From: Welwitschia mirabilis
Lineage: Eukaryota; Gnetophyta; Gnetopsida; Welwitschiales
Assembly: GCA_051453625.1 (NCBI GenBank)
Contig: JBOZIK010000001.1
Span: forward strand, 64,482,349 to 64,516,716
Direction of reading: 5' to 3'
Length of the DNA: 34,368 bases
Position numbers and translations under genes: made by a program. Positions within the stretch are counted from its first letter, which is position 1. Every line of letters begins with the position of its first letter. Shown in pieces: positions 11,011 through 20,627 of this stretch. The notes below the pieces were generated by a model. It worked only from the letters and a program-made list of their open reading frames with translations. It was not told where the DNA came from and did not search any database.

Positions 11011-13399
11011 CTCATAAGAAGGCTATCTAGTAACTTACAATCTCAAAAATCACACACACATAAGCACTATTACTATGGGTTGATGAGAAATAATAGTTAC
11101 AAACCAATGTATACTACATTCCATGATTGTATCTGATGAAACCAACAGCTTAGAGATTTAGAGAAGTAATTGAGAGAGAAGAAAATGAATACAAGAGAAA
11201 AGAGTTTGTACAAGAAGGAGATGACAGTTACTAGACACATGCAAGTTATTATTATGCAAGATCTAAAACTAATGTTGACTGTCATACTATGAGGCCTTAG
11301 GCTTTAAACCACAATCAGATTCAATCTATGTAGAATAAATAAATAATCACATTGAACATGAGAGAGAGCAAATGAATTTCCATTAAAAGAATGTCATGAA
11401 CAAGAGCTGTGACCTATAACAAGGATTTTATATAAACGCCTTTCTCCAGCTTAGAAGAAGCAAGAACGTTGGTTCCAACTTGACTTAATGAGCCTTTTAA
11501 ACACTTCTAATTGTCACAAAGCCAAATGCAAAAGAGGTCAAGCAAGGACATCCCCTTGCATTCGTAGCTTTTAGATGGATCTAGGCCTTTTTTAGGGTGG
11601 GTTATTTGTTATGAAATATTTTCGCAACCGCAGTTTGTTTGGACTTTTGATTTTCTTGTGTAATGTTTTAGCTTAGCACTTCCTTGTAGCGTCAAAACTT
11701 TGTGAAATATTTTTGCCTAAGACAAGATGGCATCTCGAAGATGGAAATTTGGAAGATTTGATGTATGTATGGTTAAGTTAAAGAGTTTCACTGATCCAAT
11801 GATGTTCATATTTTCAAAATAAAAGCTTTGGTTAAATTTGCAAAAATAAATTAGATGATGAGTTATATTAATCAAGAACTTAGCCAAGTAATGCTACAAG
11901 ATGTGTGTTCATAATGAATCAAAATATACGTAAATTAAATATGATAAAATTACCTTTCTTTTTTTTTGTTATAATAAACTAAACACAATTTATAAGCAAA
12001 ACCTAAGTTATAATACTTCACTAGAAACAGAGAATTAAAATAGACACGACTAGGAGTTTAGTGAGAGAAAGAATTATATCAAAGTTTCGAAACAAGAGAG
12101 ACAAAAAGAAAGTCCTAGACTGCATATTATCAAATTTAACTTCAAAACAAGCCAACTTAGCTTTCTTCCATTCTGTTTTGGTTTTTAAACAAAGAATGAC
12201 CCAGATGTAGACTTGAGTTTTAAATAAATCATAACATCTGAAAAGTGACAGATCCTAAATTTTTGTGGCTCACATTTTGTAGGGTTCTCTTTATCTGGCT
12301 TACGATAAATGGAGATTGAAGAAAAGAGGGGGTATGCAAATGATGGGGTTTGTGAAGAACAAAGACTAGAATCAAACGGATTGCATTACAGGGAAGGATT
12401 AAAAAAAGAAATGAGCATTTGAACGGAATCTTCCAAGAGAATTGAAACGATATACAATCTCTTCAAATCGACTGCGAATGACAAAGTGTGAAACCTGGAG
12501 AATGTTACTGCTGATACGATGAGTGTGAATCCACCTTTGAACAATAGGCTTCAGCATCGAAGTAGGATATGATGGTGAGCGGCACATTCCAATGATGAAA
12601 AGGCTTCGAAGCGCTAATTTGTTGTTGCTTCTATTTTGCTGTGTCCTTTGCCTCACTTTGTTTGTTGCTAGGTGTCCCCCTTTTTTTTTTTTTTTTGCCT
12701 TCGCAGCTTTGTTAGAATCCATACATGAATTCTTCTAGTTGCAGACTGGATCAGACCTGGATATCTGTCATTTTCAAAGAAAGAAAAATGTTCTTTCTCC
12801 CCTCTTTTGGGTTCTCTCTTTTTTCTTTGTCCATCGATTTCCCTCTTTATATGTGTTGGGTATGGTTAGATTTAAACATGAGATCCGATAGGTTAGGATC
12901 TTCTGTTCTTGGAAGAGAGTGAAGGTATGCCAATAGTGCTTTGCCAATTTGCAGCAGTGAACCTTTTGTTAGTCAGCATATAATCTGTTTTCCATGTATT
13001 CGTAGAAGCCTAATCAAATTCCATATTGCTAAAAACAACAATTGCTTGATCATCCTCTCTTTCGGCATTTCCTGGAATGTCTTGACAGTTGATAGATGTT
13101 TGTTCACCCAGGCTTGGCATGTTCTTACATACCTGCCTAAGGAAGCTTAAAATCGATCTTTGAGTTTGATTTTCTTCAAGTTGATTTTGGAGCCATTCAA
13201 TTTCCATTTCACAAGGATCACACGTTGTCTCTTTATGATGAGAGTTTTGCCTTCCCTCTCTGTTTTTGTCTAATACTCTTGCAATTCCCATACTAACGTC
13301 TGAGCTGCATAAGCCGCTGCCTTCAACGAAAATGGACAGGACAACTAATTGGAGTAGAAGCAATCCTGCAATTTTGCAAACCTAATGTTGCTCCCATGT
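11011..13399. other. 2.4-kb region without recognisable genes
   Basis: No frame shows a known domain. There is a minus-strand TATA-like GTTTATATAAAA near 11430, a 16-base T tract at 12681-12696 and a pyrimidine-rich stretch at about 12790-12850. The minus-strand frame at 13010-13363 shows no recognised motif; it directly follows the Mei2-like fragment on that strand and might be its diverged continuation. Confidence 0.45.
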
Positions 13400-14622
13400 G
13401 ACCGCTAGTACAGGATAACATCTTTACCTATAGTTGTGACACTGGCTGTGCAAACATTGGATTTGCATATGGCAATGCCTTCGATGACATTACTAAATTT
13501 TGTACACAATGGTGGTGACAATGAGCACTTTCCCAGCTAAACTGGTTTTCTTTCACGGACTGCTTATGTTTATTGTATGATGTGTATTGACAATTGATGG
13601 TTTCACAGCACTTTCATGATCATATCGCAAATTTTTCAAATTACTAGGTTGGGTTCCATGCAACACCCTGTCATGCATTGATTCAGTGGATCTGAAACAA
13701 AATTTGAGGTTATTGGGCTAATTGCTGAGACTAAAGATGGTGAGATATTTGGCAAAGAATTTAAAATTTGCTTACTAAATTCAGGTAGCAAATAGGCATC
13801 ATGAGAAGGCATTGAGTGCATTTTGAAATTTCGATGACCTAAATGGTGTTTGGTTTCTTCTCGAATTGATTGACCAGCTAACTTGTTGGAAGTTGGAACT
13901 CTTACAAGTAGTCAGGCCAAAAGAAGCAGTCAATGGTTATGCATTAATGGCAGGAGATGTGCGCTGATGTAGGGAACTGTGGGATACTTCTTGCTGAAAA
14001 TCCTAATAAAAGTGCTGCAGCAGATGTCTAACGCCACCCGGACGAGTGGGTTTCCATTTTATTTGCTTTCCAGAGATAGCACTCTTGTTCAATATCTTCA
14101 AAGCTGCTTCAGCAGCTCTGACATCATAGAACTCTATAAATTTGGGATGACTCTTACGTGGAGTTAAGCTGATCTCTTTGACTTCACCATACACGCCAAA
14201 AATTGGGTGAAGTTCATCATTTGAGACAGATGCATCAAGATTGAACACTAGTGTACCTTAGTTAATATCTTTGTCTGTAGGGCTATCCTTAGGTATTGAA
14301 AAATGAATGTCCAGTTTTTGTTTCCTTTGAGGCTTGTTCTGTATGGCCTTCATAGTGCTCCATGAAGCCTATATATCATAATATAATACCATAATGAATC
14401 CATGGTGCTTACATTTAGTATAAAGTGTGCCTATTGTACCATATTGCTCAAAAAGAGCTTGCAGCTCACTAGTATCTACATTGCTGTTTATATGCCTTAC
14501 AAACAGGGTTCCTGAGGGGTTTTCCTCATATGGAGGTTGTTTTGTCACGGAAGCATGTGAACTGCTGTGCTGAGCATTCACAGCCCTAGCAAAAAGATCA
14601 GGAACTTTATTAGTTGAACTAA
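13400..14622 (-). pseudogene. Mei2-like (AML type) RNA-binding protein pseudogene, RRM1-RRM2 region
   Basis: Mei2-like proteins are plant and fungal RNA-binding proteins with three RRMs, acting in meiosis and development. On the minus strand, about 14530-14372 encodes RRM1: NPSGTLFVRHINSNV, LFEQYGTIGTLYT and an RNP1-like HHGFIMVLYYDI. It runs on in frame to LDIHFSIPKD and RRM2 (about 14260-14020): VFNLDASVSNDEL, IFGVYGEVKEI, KFIEFYDVRAAEAAL and PTRPGG. The spacing fits AML proteins. In-frame stops interrupt it: TAG at 14369-14371 and TAA at 14258-14260, and one residue is missing before FNL. Weaker frame-shifted resemblance to the AML central region continues to about 13400 (LPEFS, MSSKALPYANP). 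RRM3 was not found. RRM1 and RRM2 are joined without an intron, which may mean a retrocopy. An N gap lies upstream. Confidence 0.85.
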
Positions 14623-14688
14623 TTGATATTAAAGAAATATTGGGAGAAACCCTTTTTATTCGATATATCAAAGTATTTACAATACCCA

Positions 14689-14788
14689 NNNNNNNNNNNN
14701 NNNNNNNNNNNNNNNNNNNNNNNNNNNNNNNNNNNNNNNNNNNNNNNNNNNNNNNNNNNNNNNNNNNNNNNNNNNNNNNNNNNNNNNN
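14689..14788. other. assembly gap (100 N)
   Basis: Exactly 100 N, the usual placeholder for an unknown gap size. The two flanks show no obvious overlap. It lies on the N-terminal side of the Mei2-like pseudogene. Confidence 0.9.
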
Positions 14789-14900
14789 ATGACCCCATTT
14801 AACTTCCCTTTTTCTTTTTAATATTACAACAAGAAAAGGGACTATATAAAATATATAAAGTCACAATATAAAGGAATAAATAATATCAAGAGATTTGGCT

Positions 14901-15069
14901 TGACTTCCAATGAGGTTTACACCATGGTCCACACCTCGAAATGCTTGAAGAGCTTAATGGTGGGCTTGGCTATTTAAGCAAGCTTTTTGTTGAATAAGAA
15001 AGGAAGAAATACAATTTCCTTTTAGGAAATCTTGTGCCTCCTTATTTTTGGCATTCTTGTTTCTCAGCA
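14901..15069 (+). repeat. 5' LTR of RE-B
   Basis: TGACTTCCAATGAGGTTTAC opens it and TTTCTCAGCA closes it, directly before the primer binding site. It aligns along its length with 20460-20627: GGTTTACAC(C/T)ATGG(T/C)CCAC, GGCTTGGCTATTTAAGCAAGC and GAAATACAATTTC are shared. CTATTTAAG (about 14970) is the TATA-like box and AATAAG a possible polyadenylation signal. The first dozen bases differ from the 3' copy. Confidence 0.8.
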
Positions 15070-15071
15070 AT

Positions 15072-15083
15072 TGGTATCAGAGC
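15072..15083 (+). promoter_or_regulatory. primer binding site of RE-B (initiator tRNA-Met)
   Basis: TGGTATCAGAGC, the plant initiator tRNA-Met complement, lies two bases after the LTR end. It is the only undamaged copy among the four in this window. Confidence 0.9.
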
Positions 15084-16040
15084 TTTGGAGGAGATCCTAT
15101 AGAGCTTCCAAGCTAGGGTTCCTGGAGCTTCTTGGCCATTGTTGAGCTCCTTAGAGCTTCTTGTGGCCTCTATCCTTGCTCAGATTCTTGGAGCTTGTAA
15201 AGCCTCTTTTTAGGCCTCTTATTGAGCTTCTTGTTGAGCTCTCTTTGGAGTTTTTTCCTAGCCCTTTTCTATGGCTTCTTGGGCTTCTCTTGGCCTTCTA
15301 TTTCTCTTTCCTTTTCCTCCTGTTTTTCAAATTTTTAGTTTTTTTTGGAAAATACAAAAATATTTTTAAGGGGTCCACTAGCCATCGTGCTCCCGCCGTG
15401 CACACCCTGGTCTCTGCTCGCTAATCAAACTCCGCCGTTGGCCTCTATTTCCTCGCGTCCATGCGCTTGCATCGTCACTGCTGCATCGCGCTTGTTGCTT
15501 CCTGTTTGCACCGCCGTTGTGCCCTTGAGTGATCCGCCGTGCGTGCTCGTGATCTGTGTCGTGCTTGCTCGTTCCTACTCCTCTCTGCTGTGGTCCTGCT
15601 CACGTCTGTCGTGCTGCGCTGTCTTGCTGATTGCGCCTGCCTCCCGCGAGTGTCCCTCGGGTTGCATTGTCCACTGCCTATTTGTGTTGAGTTTGTTTCC
15701 TGCAGAGCCTATTTTTACTAATCTCCATTGCATGGATGCCGCCCTGCTCATTGCCTGCATGCTCGGATCTTGTTGCCCACCTGTCACTACGGCTGCGCCT
15801 TTGCTGTTCGCCTGTGCTATGTTCCAAGATCAACCTATATTGCTTCTTTTGTGTGCCGCTCTTTGCTTGCACTGAGGTTGCACCATCTCTACCTGTAGTC
15901 TTGCACTCGCCTGCCTAACTGCATCTCAACGTGTGCCTGCTGCCTCTCACTTGCATCAAGCCGTGTTTCTGCCGCTAGTTTCAGCTCCTGGGGTTTTGCC
16001 CCTCCTGATTATTTTTGAAATCTTTTGTTGAGCCTTTCCA
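15084..16040 (+). other. RE-B leader, with a CpG-rich segment
   Basis: The first 250 bases repeat GAGCTTCTTG/GAGCTCC-like words. From about 15380 to 15990 composition changes sharply to C- and CpG-rich (many CCGCCG, GTGCTCG, CATCGCGC words), in a window that is otherwise AT-rich and CpG-poor. A 176-codon open frame spans 15345-15875, with overlapping open frames on both strands; that pattern comes from low stop density in GC-rich DNA, and no domain is recognisable. I treat it as non-coding leader. Confidence 0.55.
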
Positions 16041-16046
16041 AATCTC

Positions 16047-16118
16047 CAACTCAGAGTTGGTGTTATGGTGAAAACACTTTGCTATCATAGCACAAGTCTT
16101 GGGTTTGATTCTGTTAGT
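16047..16118 (+). repeat. tRNA-like / SINE-head-like segment in the RE-B leader
   Basis: TCAGAGTTGGTG (16051-16062) resembles a Pol III A box and GGGTTTGATTC (16101-16111) a B box (consensus GGTTCGANTCC, with one C-to-T change), about 40 bases apart as in tRNA-derived sequences. TGCTAT/ATAGCA between them can pair. It is followed by A- and T-runs. It could be a degraded tRNA gene, a SINE head or coincidence; cloverleaf folding was not checked. Confidence 0.35.
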
Positions 16119-16159
16119 TGTGAAAAACCAAATTTTTCAAATTTGTGGTACCACACTTT

Positions 16160-16320
16160 CACTCTTGCACACATGCAAAATTGCTCAGCAATCGCTTAAC
16201 TGTTAGCTCATCCTGCACACATGTAGTTTAGCTAAGCCATTGCTTTTTTTTTGCACACATGCAGTTTAGCTTGGCAATTGCTCAACCGTTATCCCTATTT
16301 TGCGCACATTGGCAATTTTT
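16160..16320 (+). repeat. irregular tandem repeat with TTGCACACATG
   Basis: The word TGCACACATG(C/T) followed by AGTTTAGCT..GCAATTGCT recurs at about 16166, 16214 and 16252, with a degenerate copy (GCGCACATTGGCAAT) near 16303. Spacing is 38-51 bp. Non-coding. Confidence 0.6.
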
Positions 16321-16496
16321 GCCATTTTTGCCTTTTTGGCTATATTTTCAACTTTTTTGAGGTTTTTGGGGATTTTTTCGAATTTATAAGCCCCAAACTC
16401 AGTTTTTAAAATATATTTTTGTGTTTTCTAAAGGTTTTTGGGCATTTTTTAACTAATTGTAAAGCCCTTATCCTTAATTTTTTCCCTTTCAAGTCA

Positions 16497-17037
16497 NNNN
16501 NNNNNNNNNNNNNNNNNNNNNNNNNNNNNNNNNNNNNNNNNNNNNNNNNNNNNNNNNNNNNNNNNNNNNNNNNNNNNNNNNNNNNNNNNNNNNNNNNNNN
16601 NNNNNNNNNNNNNNNNNNNNNNNNNNNNNNNNNNNNNNNNNNNNNNNNNNNNNNNNNNNNNNNNNNNNNNNNNNNNNNNNNNNNNNNNNNNNNNNNNNNN
16701 NNNNNNNNNNNNNNNNNNNNNNNNNNNNNNNNNNNNNNNNNNNNNNNNNNNNNNNNNNNNNNNNNNNNNNNNNNNNNNNNNNNNNNNNNNNNNNNNNNNN
16801 NNNNNNNNNNNNNNNNNNNNNNNNNNNNNNNNNNNNNNNNNNNNNNNNNNNNNNNNNNNNNNNNNNNNNNNNNNNNNNNNNNNNNNNNNNNNNNNNNNNN
16901 NNNNNNNNNNNNNNNNNNNNNNNNNNNNNNNNNNNNNNNNNNNNNNNNNNNNNNNNNNNNNNNNNNNNNNNNNNNNNNNNNNNNNNNNNNNNNNNNNNNN
17001 NNNNNNNNNNNNNNNNNNNNNNNNNNNNNNNNNNNNN
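16497..17037. other. assembly gap (541 N) in the RE-B leader
   Basis: The right flank looks like the R/U5 part of an unrelated LTR, so a nested element could be hidden here. Any frame drawn across the gap is an artefact. Confidence 0.85.
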
Positions 17038-17176
17038 TTGTGTCCTTGTTCTTTTCTTCATTCTAATAGAGAGCTCTGCATTGCTTCCGTGGTTTTTCCC
17101 CACATTGGGGTTTTACACGTAAATCTGGTGTGTTGATATTTGCATTTTGCTTTTGCTCTGCTGCATTTTTCTAACA
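17038..17176 (+). repeat. LTR R/U5-like fragment
   Basis: It contains CCGTGGTTTTTCCCCACATTGGGGTTTTACACGTAAA (17089-17122 region), a signature seen near the 3' end of several plant copia LTRs (usual form 'gtggtttt..cccacattgggttttccacgtaaa'). It ends with CTAACA at 17176, a TG...CA-type terminus. The following bases (TTGGGTGGTGGCGGGC) are not the usual initiator-Met primer site. The 5' part is inside the gap. Confidence 0.45.
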
Positions 17177-18059
17177 TTGGGTGGTGGCGGGCACGAGGAG
17201 CCTTACGTAGATAGAGATCCATGTTAGGCTACGCTGCCCTCTAAGCTTATTTGTGTAGTCTTAACTACCTTAACGATGAAGTTCGGGTCGATGGAGAGTT
17301 GTGTCTCTCTTAACTGGAAACGTCCCGAGCGCCCCAAGCTCTAGATTCCCGCATACACCTTGGTAATCAAGGGTATATTGGGTGAAGGCTGGAGGCACAG
17401 TGTTAGGGTTTACTTGGAGTGCATCACCAAGTCGAGAGGAAGTCATAAGTGTAATCCATTTTAAAATTTACTAAGTCTATGGTATAAGTAGGTTGCCGAC
17501 ATTGCATGGTACTCTCCCTTAAAGAGGGTATATAGCTGAGGTAACCGAAATTGGCCGACGACTTGGAAGCCCCACCGAAGTGATTCACACTTTTGTTCTT
17601 TTACTTCCTTAGGAGACAAGGGTACCCCTTTGGAAAGGACATGATCACTACCCGGATTCAGGAGTAGACCTTAAAATTGACAAATCTGCATATTCATCAC
17701 CTGATAATCAAATTAGGCCCCCTAGCATTAAAATTTACCCTCGTTCACATTAAGAACTCTTTAAAAAATTACCTTGTTTGTTCTCGTGCGCATAGGTTTT
17801 GCGGGGTTCAAGGAGGACTTGTTCTGCTTGTCACACATTGTGGTTTGGATAGATCACTCGAATTTTTGGGATTAATTCCTTTCGTAGTGACTATACCTCT
17901 TCATCATGACCTCTTTTCATTTTTGCATTATGACTATATCATTGTCCTCCATTTTTCCTTTTTGGGTTTTGACGAGTTTTCTTTGTGTGTTGGATAGATC
18001 AAGTTTTTTAGTGGTGGATGTGAGCAAGATCCCTCTGGAAACCGACTTTACCTTACAAC
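17177..18059 (+). other. RE-B leader, second part
   Basis: Non-coding, moderately GC-rich to 17660, then AT-rich. No domain is visible. A compact region at 17180-17300 can form short pairings such as AGCCT (17210) with AGGCT (17225); no known RNA family is recognised. Confidence 0.4.
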
Positions 18060-19015
18060 TTGTCAAGCCTTCTCTCTCTCTTTCTTAGTCTTCATCATGG
18101 CTTGACATCAAAAGGCAGATTTCAGATCCTATCAGAGAGTTTTACACCAGTCTTGACTGGAATCATCTCCAATCTTAGGGTGATCCTGCATGATGATCAG
18201 AGTTGGGAGGATTGGAATGAAGATTTTATGTCAACAATGTGGATTTATGCTTTTGATACAGATTTCTTTGAAGAAGAGCATGTGACTTTTCAAGATTCAA
18301 ATGAACAAAAGGCATGGAAAGCTCTTGATTGCAAGCTCACAGAGATCATGTGAAAATCAGTGGCTGCTACACAAAAAGTTGGTTGATAGAACTAAGTCTT
18401 GTTATTCCAACTATTGTGCTTTGCGGGACACCTTTTATGCGAAGAATGATCTTGAGTTAATAAATCTTATTACAAGTATGAACAATCTTCACTATGAAAG
18501 GGGTAAAATGTGTCAGCTTATAGTTCAGATCACAGATATTACAACCAAGGTTGCTGAGATAGACCCAACCCAGAAAGTTTGCATAAATTATGTCAACTTG
18601 ATCCATTGTTGTTTGGAGGATCCCTTTCTTTGTAGCTATATCCTATCTCTTCATGGAAAGAAGCGGCTACCTAATATGAACTTTAACACACTTAGTAAGG
18701 ATCTTATTGCTGCAGAAGCTTAGTTTAACTTCTCAGATTCCTTGTCCTCTGATGTGGCTTGCAAAGTTTCTCATATTCATGGATCTCCTCCTAAACATAA
18801 GCAATCTTCTCATAACTCTTATCTGTCAAAGACATCATATCATGATAAGGGTAAGGCTTCAAAAAAACAACAAAAGAAGCCTAATCAGACTCTGCCAAAC
18901 AAAAAGCAAATTCAACAAAAGGAGTCTAATTAGACTCCGACGAAAAACAAAAATGTCAATGCTCATGATGTGGAAGAAGTGGTCATACCTCAGACTTCTG
19001 TCAGATACCTTGGCA
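18060..19015 (+). pseudogene. RE-B gag, decayed
   Basis: Frames at 18060-18353 and 18301-18723 together resemble the copia gag domain (UBN2 type): W..W..DFM near the start, a central helical part with LITSMNNLHYERGKM, and a C-terminal part ending LSKDLIAAEA. Then comes a lysine-rich linker (18780-18930) and a CX2CX4HX4C zinc knuckle at 18960-19001 (C-S-stop-C-GRSGHTSDFC) with TGA inside the knuckle. At least one frameshift and several stops are present. Gag would have packaged the RNA. The usual start codon is uncertain; an ATG followed by a TGA lies at 18098. Confidence 0.7.
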
Positions 19016-19129
19016 TAAGATTAAATCTACACTTAAGGCAAATGCAGTTATTGAAGAGTCTAAATCCCTTGATGATGATGTTCATTATGAGTCAAATGTG
19101 GTTTTTGACATTTCTGACTTTGTGGGTAT

Positions 19130-19560
19130 GAGTGAGCACATACCTTGCGATGAAACTTGGATTCTTGACACTGGTGCTAATTGCCACATGACTTATCGAC
19201 ATGATTTTTTCAATGCCTTTGTCAAAGCACCAAGTCAGGTTTAGTTGGCAAACAGAACTCTAGTTCCAATGGAAGGCTATGGTTTGGTCACTCTTAACTT
19301 GACATCACTCTCCCCATAGACTATTTCTCATGTTCTGTATGTGCCTTCTTTGAGGTCGCATCTTTTATCGCTTTCCACCCTGGTGCGAGAAGATCACTCA
19401 ATCTATATGACAAAGCACTCAGTGATTCCAATCATAAACTGGTTATGCAAGGCTACAAAGATGGTAAACTTATTCATCTTCAAGGTTGTGTCAAAAAGCA
19501 TGAGATCGCTTGCACCGCTTCTCAAGCTCAAAACCTTGGATGCTTAGTGTCCTATGGTTG
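19130..19560 (+). pseudogene. RE-B protease and pre-integrase remnant
   Basis: WILDTGANCHMT (19158-19193) is the copia aspartic protease active site with an intact D-T-G at 19167-19175. Then ISHVLYVPSLRSHLLSLS (about 19324-19377) matches the usual 'VLYVPgl..NLLSVs' segment at the end of protease. Beyond this the sequence degrades, and the zinc-binding and catalytic parts of integrase are absent. Stops are TAG within the protease body. Confidence 0.7.
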
Positions 19561-20110
19561 AGGGGGGAGATGTAGCCCTAGTCCTGCTTCAGTTCCTTCT
19601 ATTGGTACAACTTTTTTGCAACCTATAGGAATTGAGCAATTTGGTGCTCTAAGCACTCTAAATCATGGTTTCCATAGTAAATCAGTAGGTTCTTCAACCA
19701 AAGAGGCTTAGACTACCCAGAGGCGACATCGTAGTACTTGGTCAAAGTCTACTCTTCAAGATGTTCATCACAATGAAAAGGGTAAAATTGGAATTAGAGA
19801 TAGCTCGCATACAACTCGTGATAAGGACATTGATGAGCTTCATTTAATTTCTGATGGTAAACCAACTTCTTTGAAAGATATCATTTTACATTATCAATGG
19901 GTCCAAGCCATAAAAGAAGAATACCATGCTCTTATAGAAAATGGTACATGGGAGTTGGTTCATAAAATTGAGGAACTTATACAACATGAAGTCATTGCAC
20001 CAGTACATCATCCGACCGTAGAATCAACAATTCCTACTCAACCAAAGATGCTTGGTCAAGAGAAGTTCCAATATTTCAATTCAAGATTGGATTGGCAAAC
20101 AATGAGTTGA
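19560..20110 (+). pseudogene. RE-B reverse transcriptase N-terminal remnant
   Basis: SLKDIILHYQWVQAIKEEYH followed by ALIENGTWELV (about 19870-19960) matches the first motif of copia RT (usual 'P.s..EAl....W..AM.eEl.al..n.TWeLV'). It is joined upstream to a Ser/Thr/Lys-rich inter-domain linker. About 40 codons later the frame leaves the RT family and stops at 20108-20110. The palm motifs (YVDD) and RNase H are missing, a deletion typical of non-autonomous derivatives. Confidence 0.75.
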
Positions 20111-20184
20111 GTTAAACTCATTTTCCTTTTGTACATCATGGGCTTCACTTGACTCCTGAGTCTCTAATTGAAGTCATATTGAAT

Positions 20185-20320
20185 CCTAGTACTACGGGAT
20201 GTGTAGTACAAAATATGGCCTAGTACTACGGGATGTGTAGTACACATTTTGACCTAGCATTATGGGATGTGTAATGCAGAAAAATAAGCCTATCTGCTAT
20301 GAGATGTGTAGTAGTAAATT
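20185..20320 (+). repeat. array of four tandem hairpins with covarying stems
   Basis: Units begin at 20185, 20219, 20253 and 20289 (periods 34, 34, 36). Each has a 7-base arm, a 7-base loop and a 7-base complementary arm: GTACTAC-GGGATGT-GTAGTAC (20189-20209 and 20223-20243), GCATTAT-GGGATGT-GTAATGC (20257-20277), CTGCTAT-GAGATGT-GTAGTAG (20294-20314). Stem bases change in pairs or to G-U wobbles, so pairing holds in all four while the loop stays nearly constant. It lies between the RT remnant and the 3' LTR, i.e. in the 3' untranslated part of the element RNA. Confidence 0.85.
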
Positions 20321-20390
20321 GACTACTTTTTTATGAAGTAGTTTCTCACATTGCAACTCTTTTCCAGAGGTTTAATTGTAGGCTGCACTC

Positions 20391-20407
20391 CCAAGGTTTT
20401 ACCTTGG
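20391..20407 (+). repeat. perfect 7-bp hairpin before the RE-B 3' LTR
   Basis: CCAAGGT-TTT-ACCTTGG, a perfect inverted repeat with a three-base loop, 42 bases before the polypurine tract. It adds to the structured character of this 3' untranslated region. Confidence 0.7.
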
Positions 20408-20448
20408 ACACTTCGGTTTTCCCTTGAAAGTGAGCATATCCCCACATT

Positions 20449-20458
20449 GAGGGGGGAA
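20449..20458 (+). promoter_or_regulatory. polypurine tract of RE-B
   Basis: GAGGGGGGAA immediately precedes the 3' LTR start (TGCTAAGG), as required for plus-strand priming. Confidence 0.8.
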
Positions 20459-20459
20459 T

Positions 20460-20627
20460 TGCTAAGGCTAGGTTTACACTATGGCCCACGCCTCGAAATA
20501 TGTGAAAACCCTAATGGTGTGCTTGGCTATTTAAGCAAGCTCTTTGTTGAATAATAAAGGAAGAAATACAATTTCACTCTTGGGAAATCTTGTGCCTCCT
20601 GATTTTTGGCATTCTTGTTTCCTAGCA
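20460..20627 (+). repeat. 3' LTR of RE-B
   Basis: It begins TGCTA and ends TAGCA, a perfect 5-bp terminal inverted repeat, and aligns with 14901-15069. TATA-like CTATTTAAG at about 20527 and AATAAA at about 20553. The two LTRs differ at many positions, so the insertion is old. Confidence 0.8.

Larger units (their letters stand above)
14901..20627 (+). mobile_element. RE-B: internally deleted Ty1/copia element with ~168-bp LTRs
   Basis: The two LTRs, an initiator-Met primer binding site and a polypurine tract define the element. Inside are a ~3-kb non-coding leader with an N gap, a decayed gag with zinc knuckle, a protease with DTG, a short pre-integrase piece, the first ~70 codons of reverse transcriptase, and a hairpin array. 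The integrase core, most of RT and RNase H are absent. The bases on either side (TGGCT before, CAAGG after) are not a target duplication, so one end may be rearranged or mis-set. The element cannot move by itself. Confidence 0.75.

Noticed and set aside
12681-12696. T16 tract as the poly(A) tail of a Mei2-like retrocopy on the minus strand
   Set aside because: Strand and side fit, but about 700 bp without recognisable Mei2-like sequence (no RRM3) lie between, and T tracts are common here.
12725-12922. Promoter and first exon of a host gene (pyrimidine-rich DNA, TATAT near 12850, short ORF)
   Set aside because: No protein motif and no plausible downstream exons on the plus strand.
15345-15875. 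176-codon open frame as a gene
   Set aside because: No domain, Cys/Leu-rich translation of GC-rich DNA, and overlapping open frames on both strands.
16419-17103. Open frames across 16419-17103
   Set aside because: Same artefact: most of the length is the 541-N gap.
20185-20320. CRISPR-like repeat array
   Set aside because: Units of 34-36 bp abut without unique spacers, the DNA is plant nuclear and lies inside a retrotransposon; the hairpin interpretation fits better.
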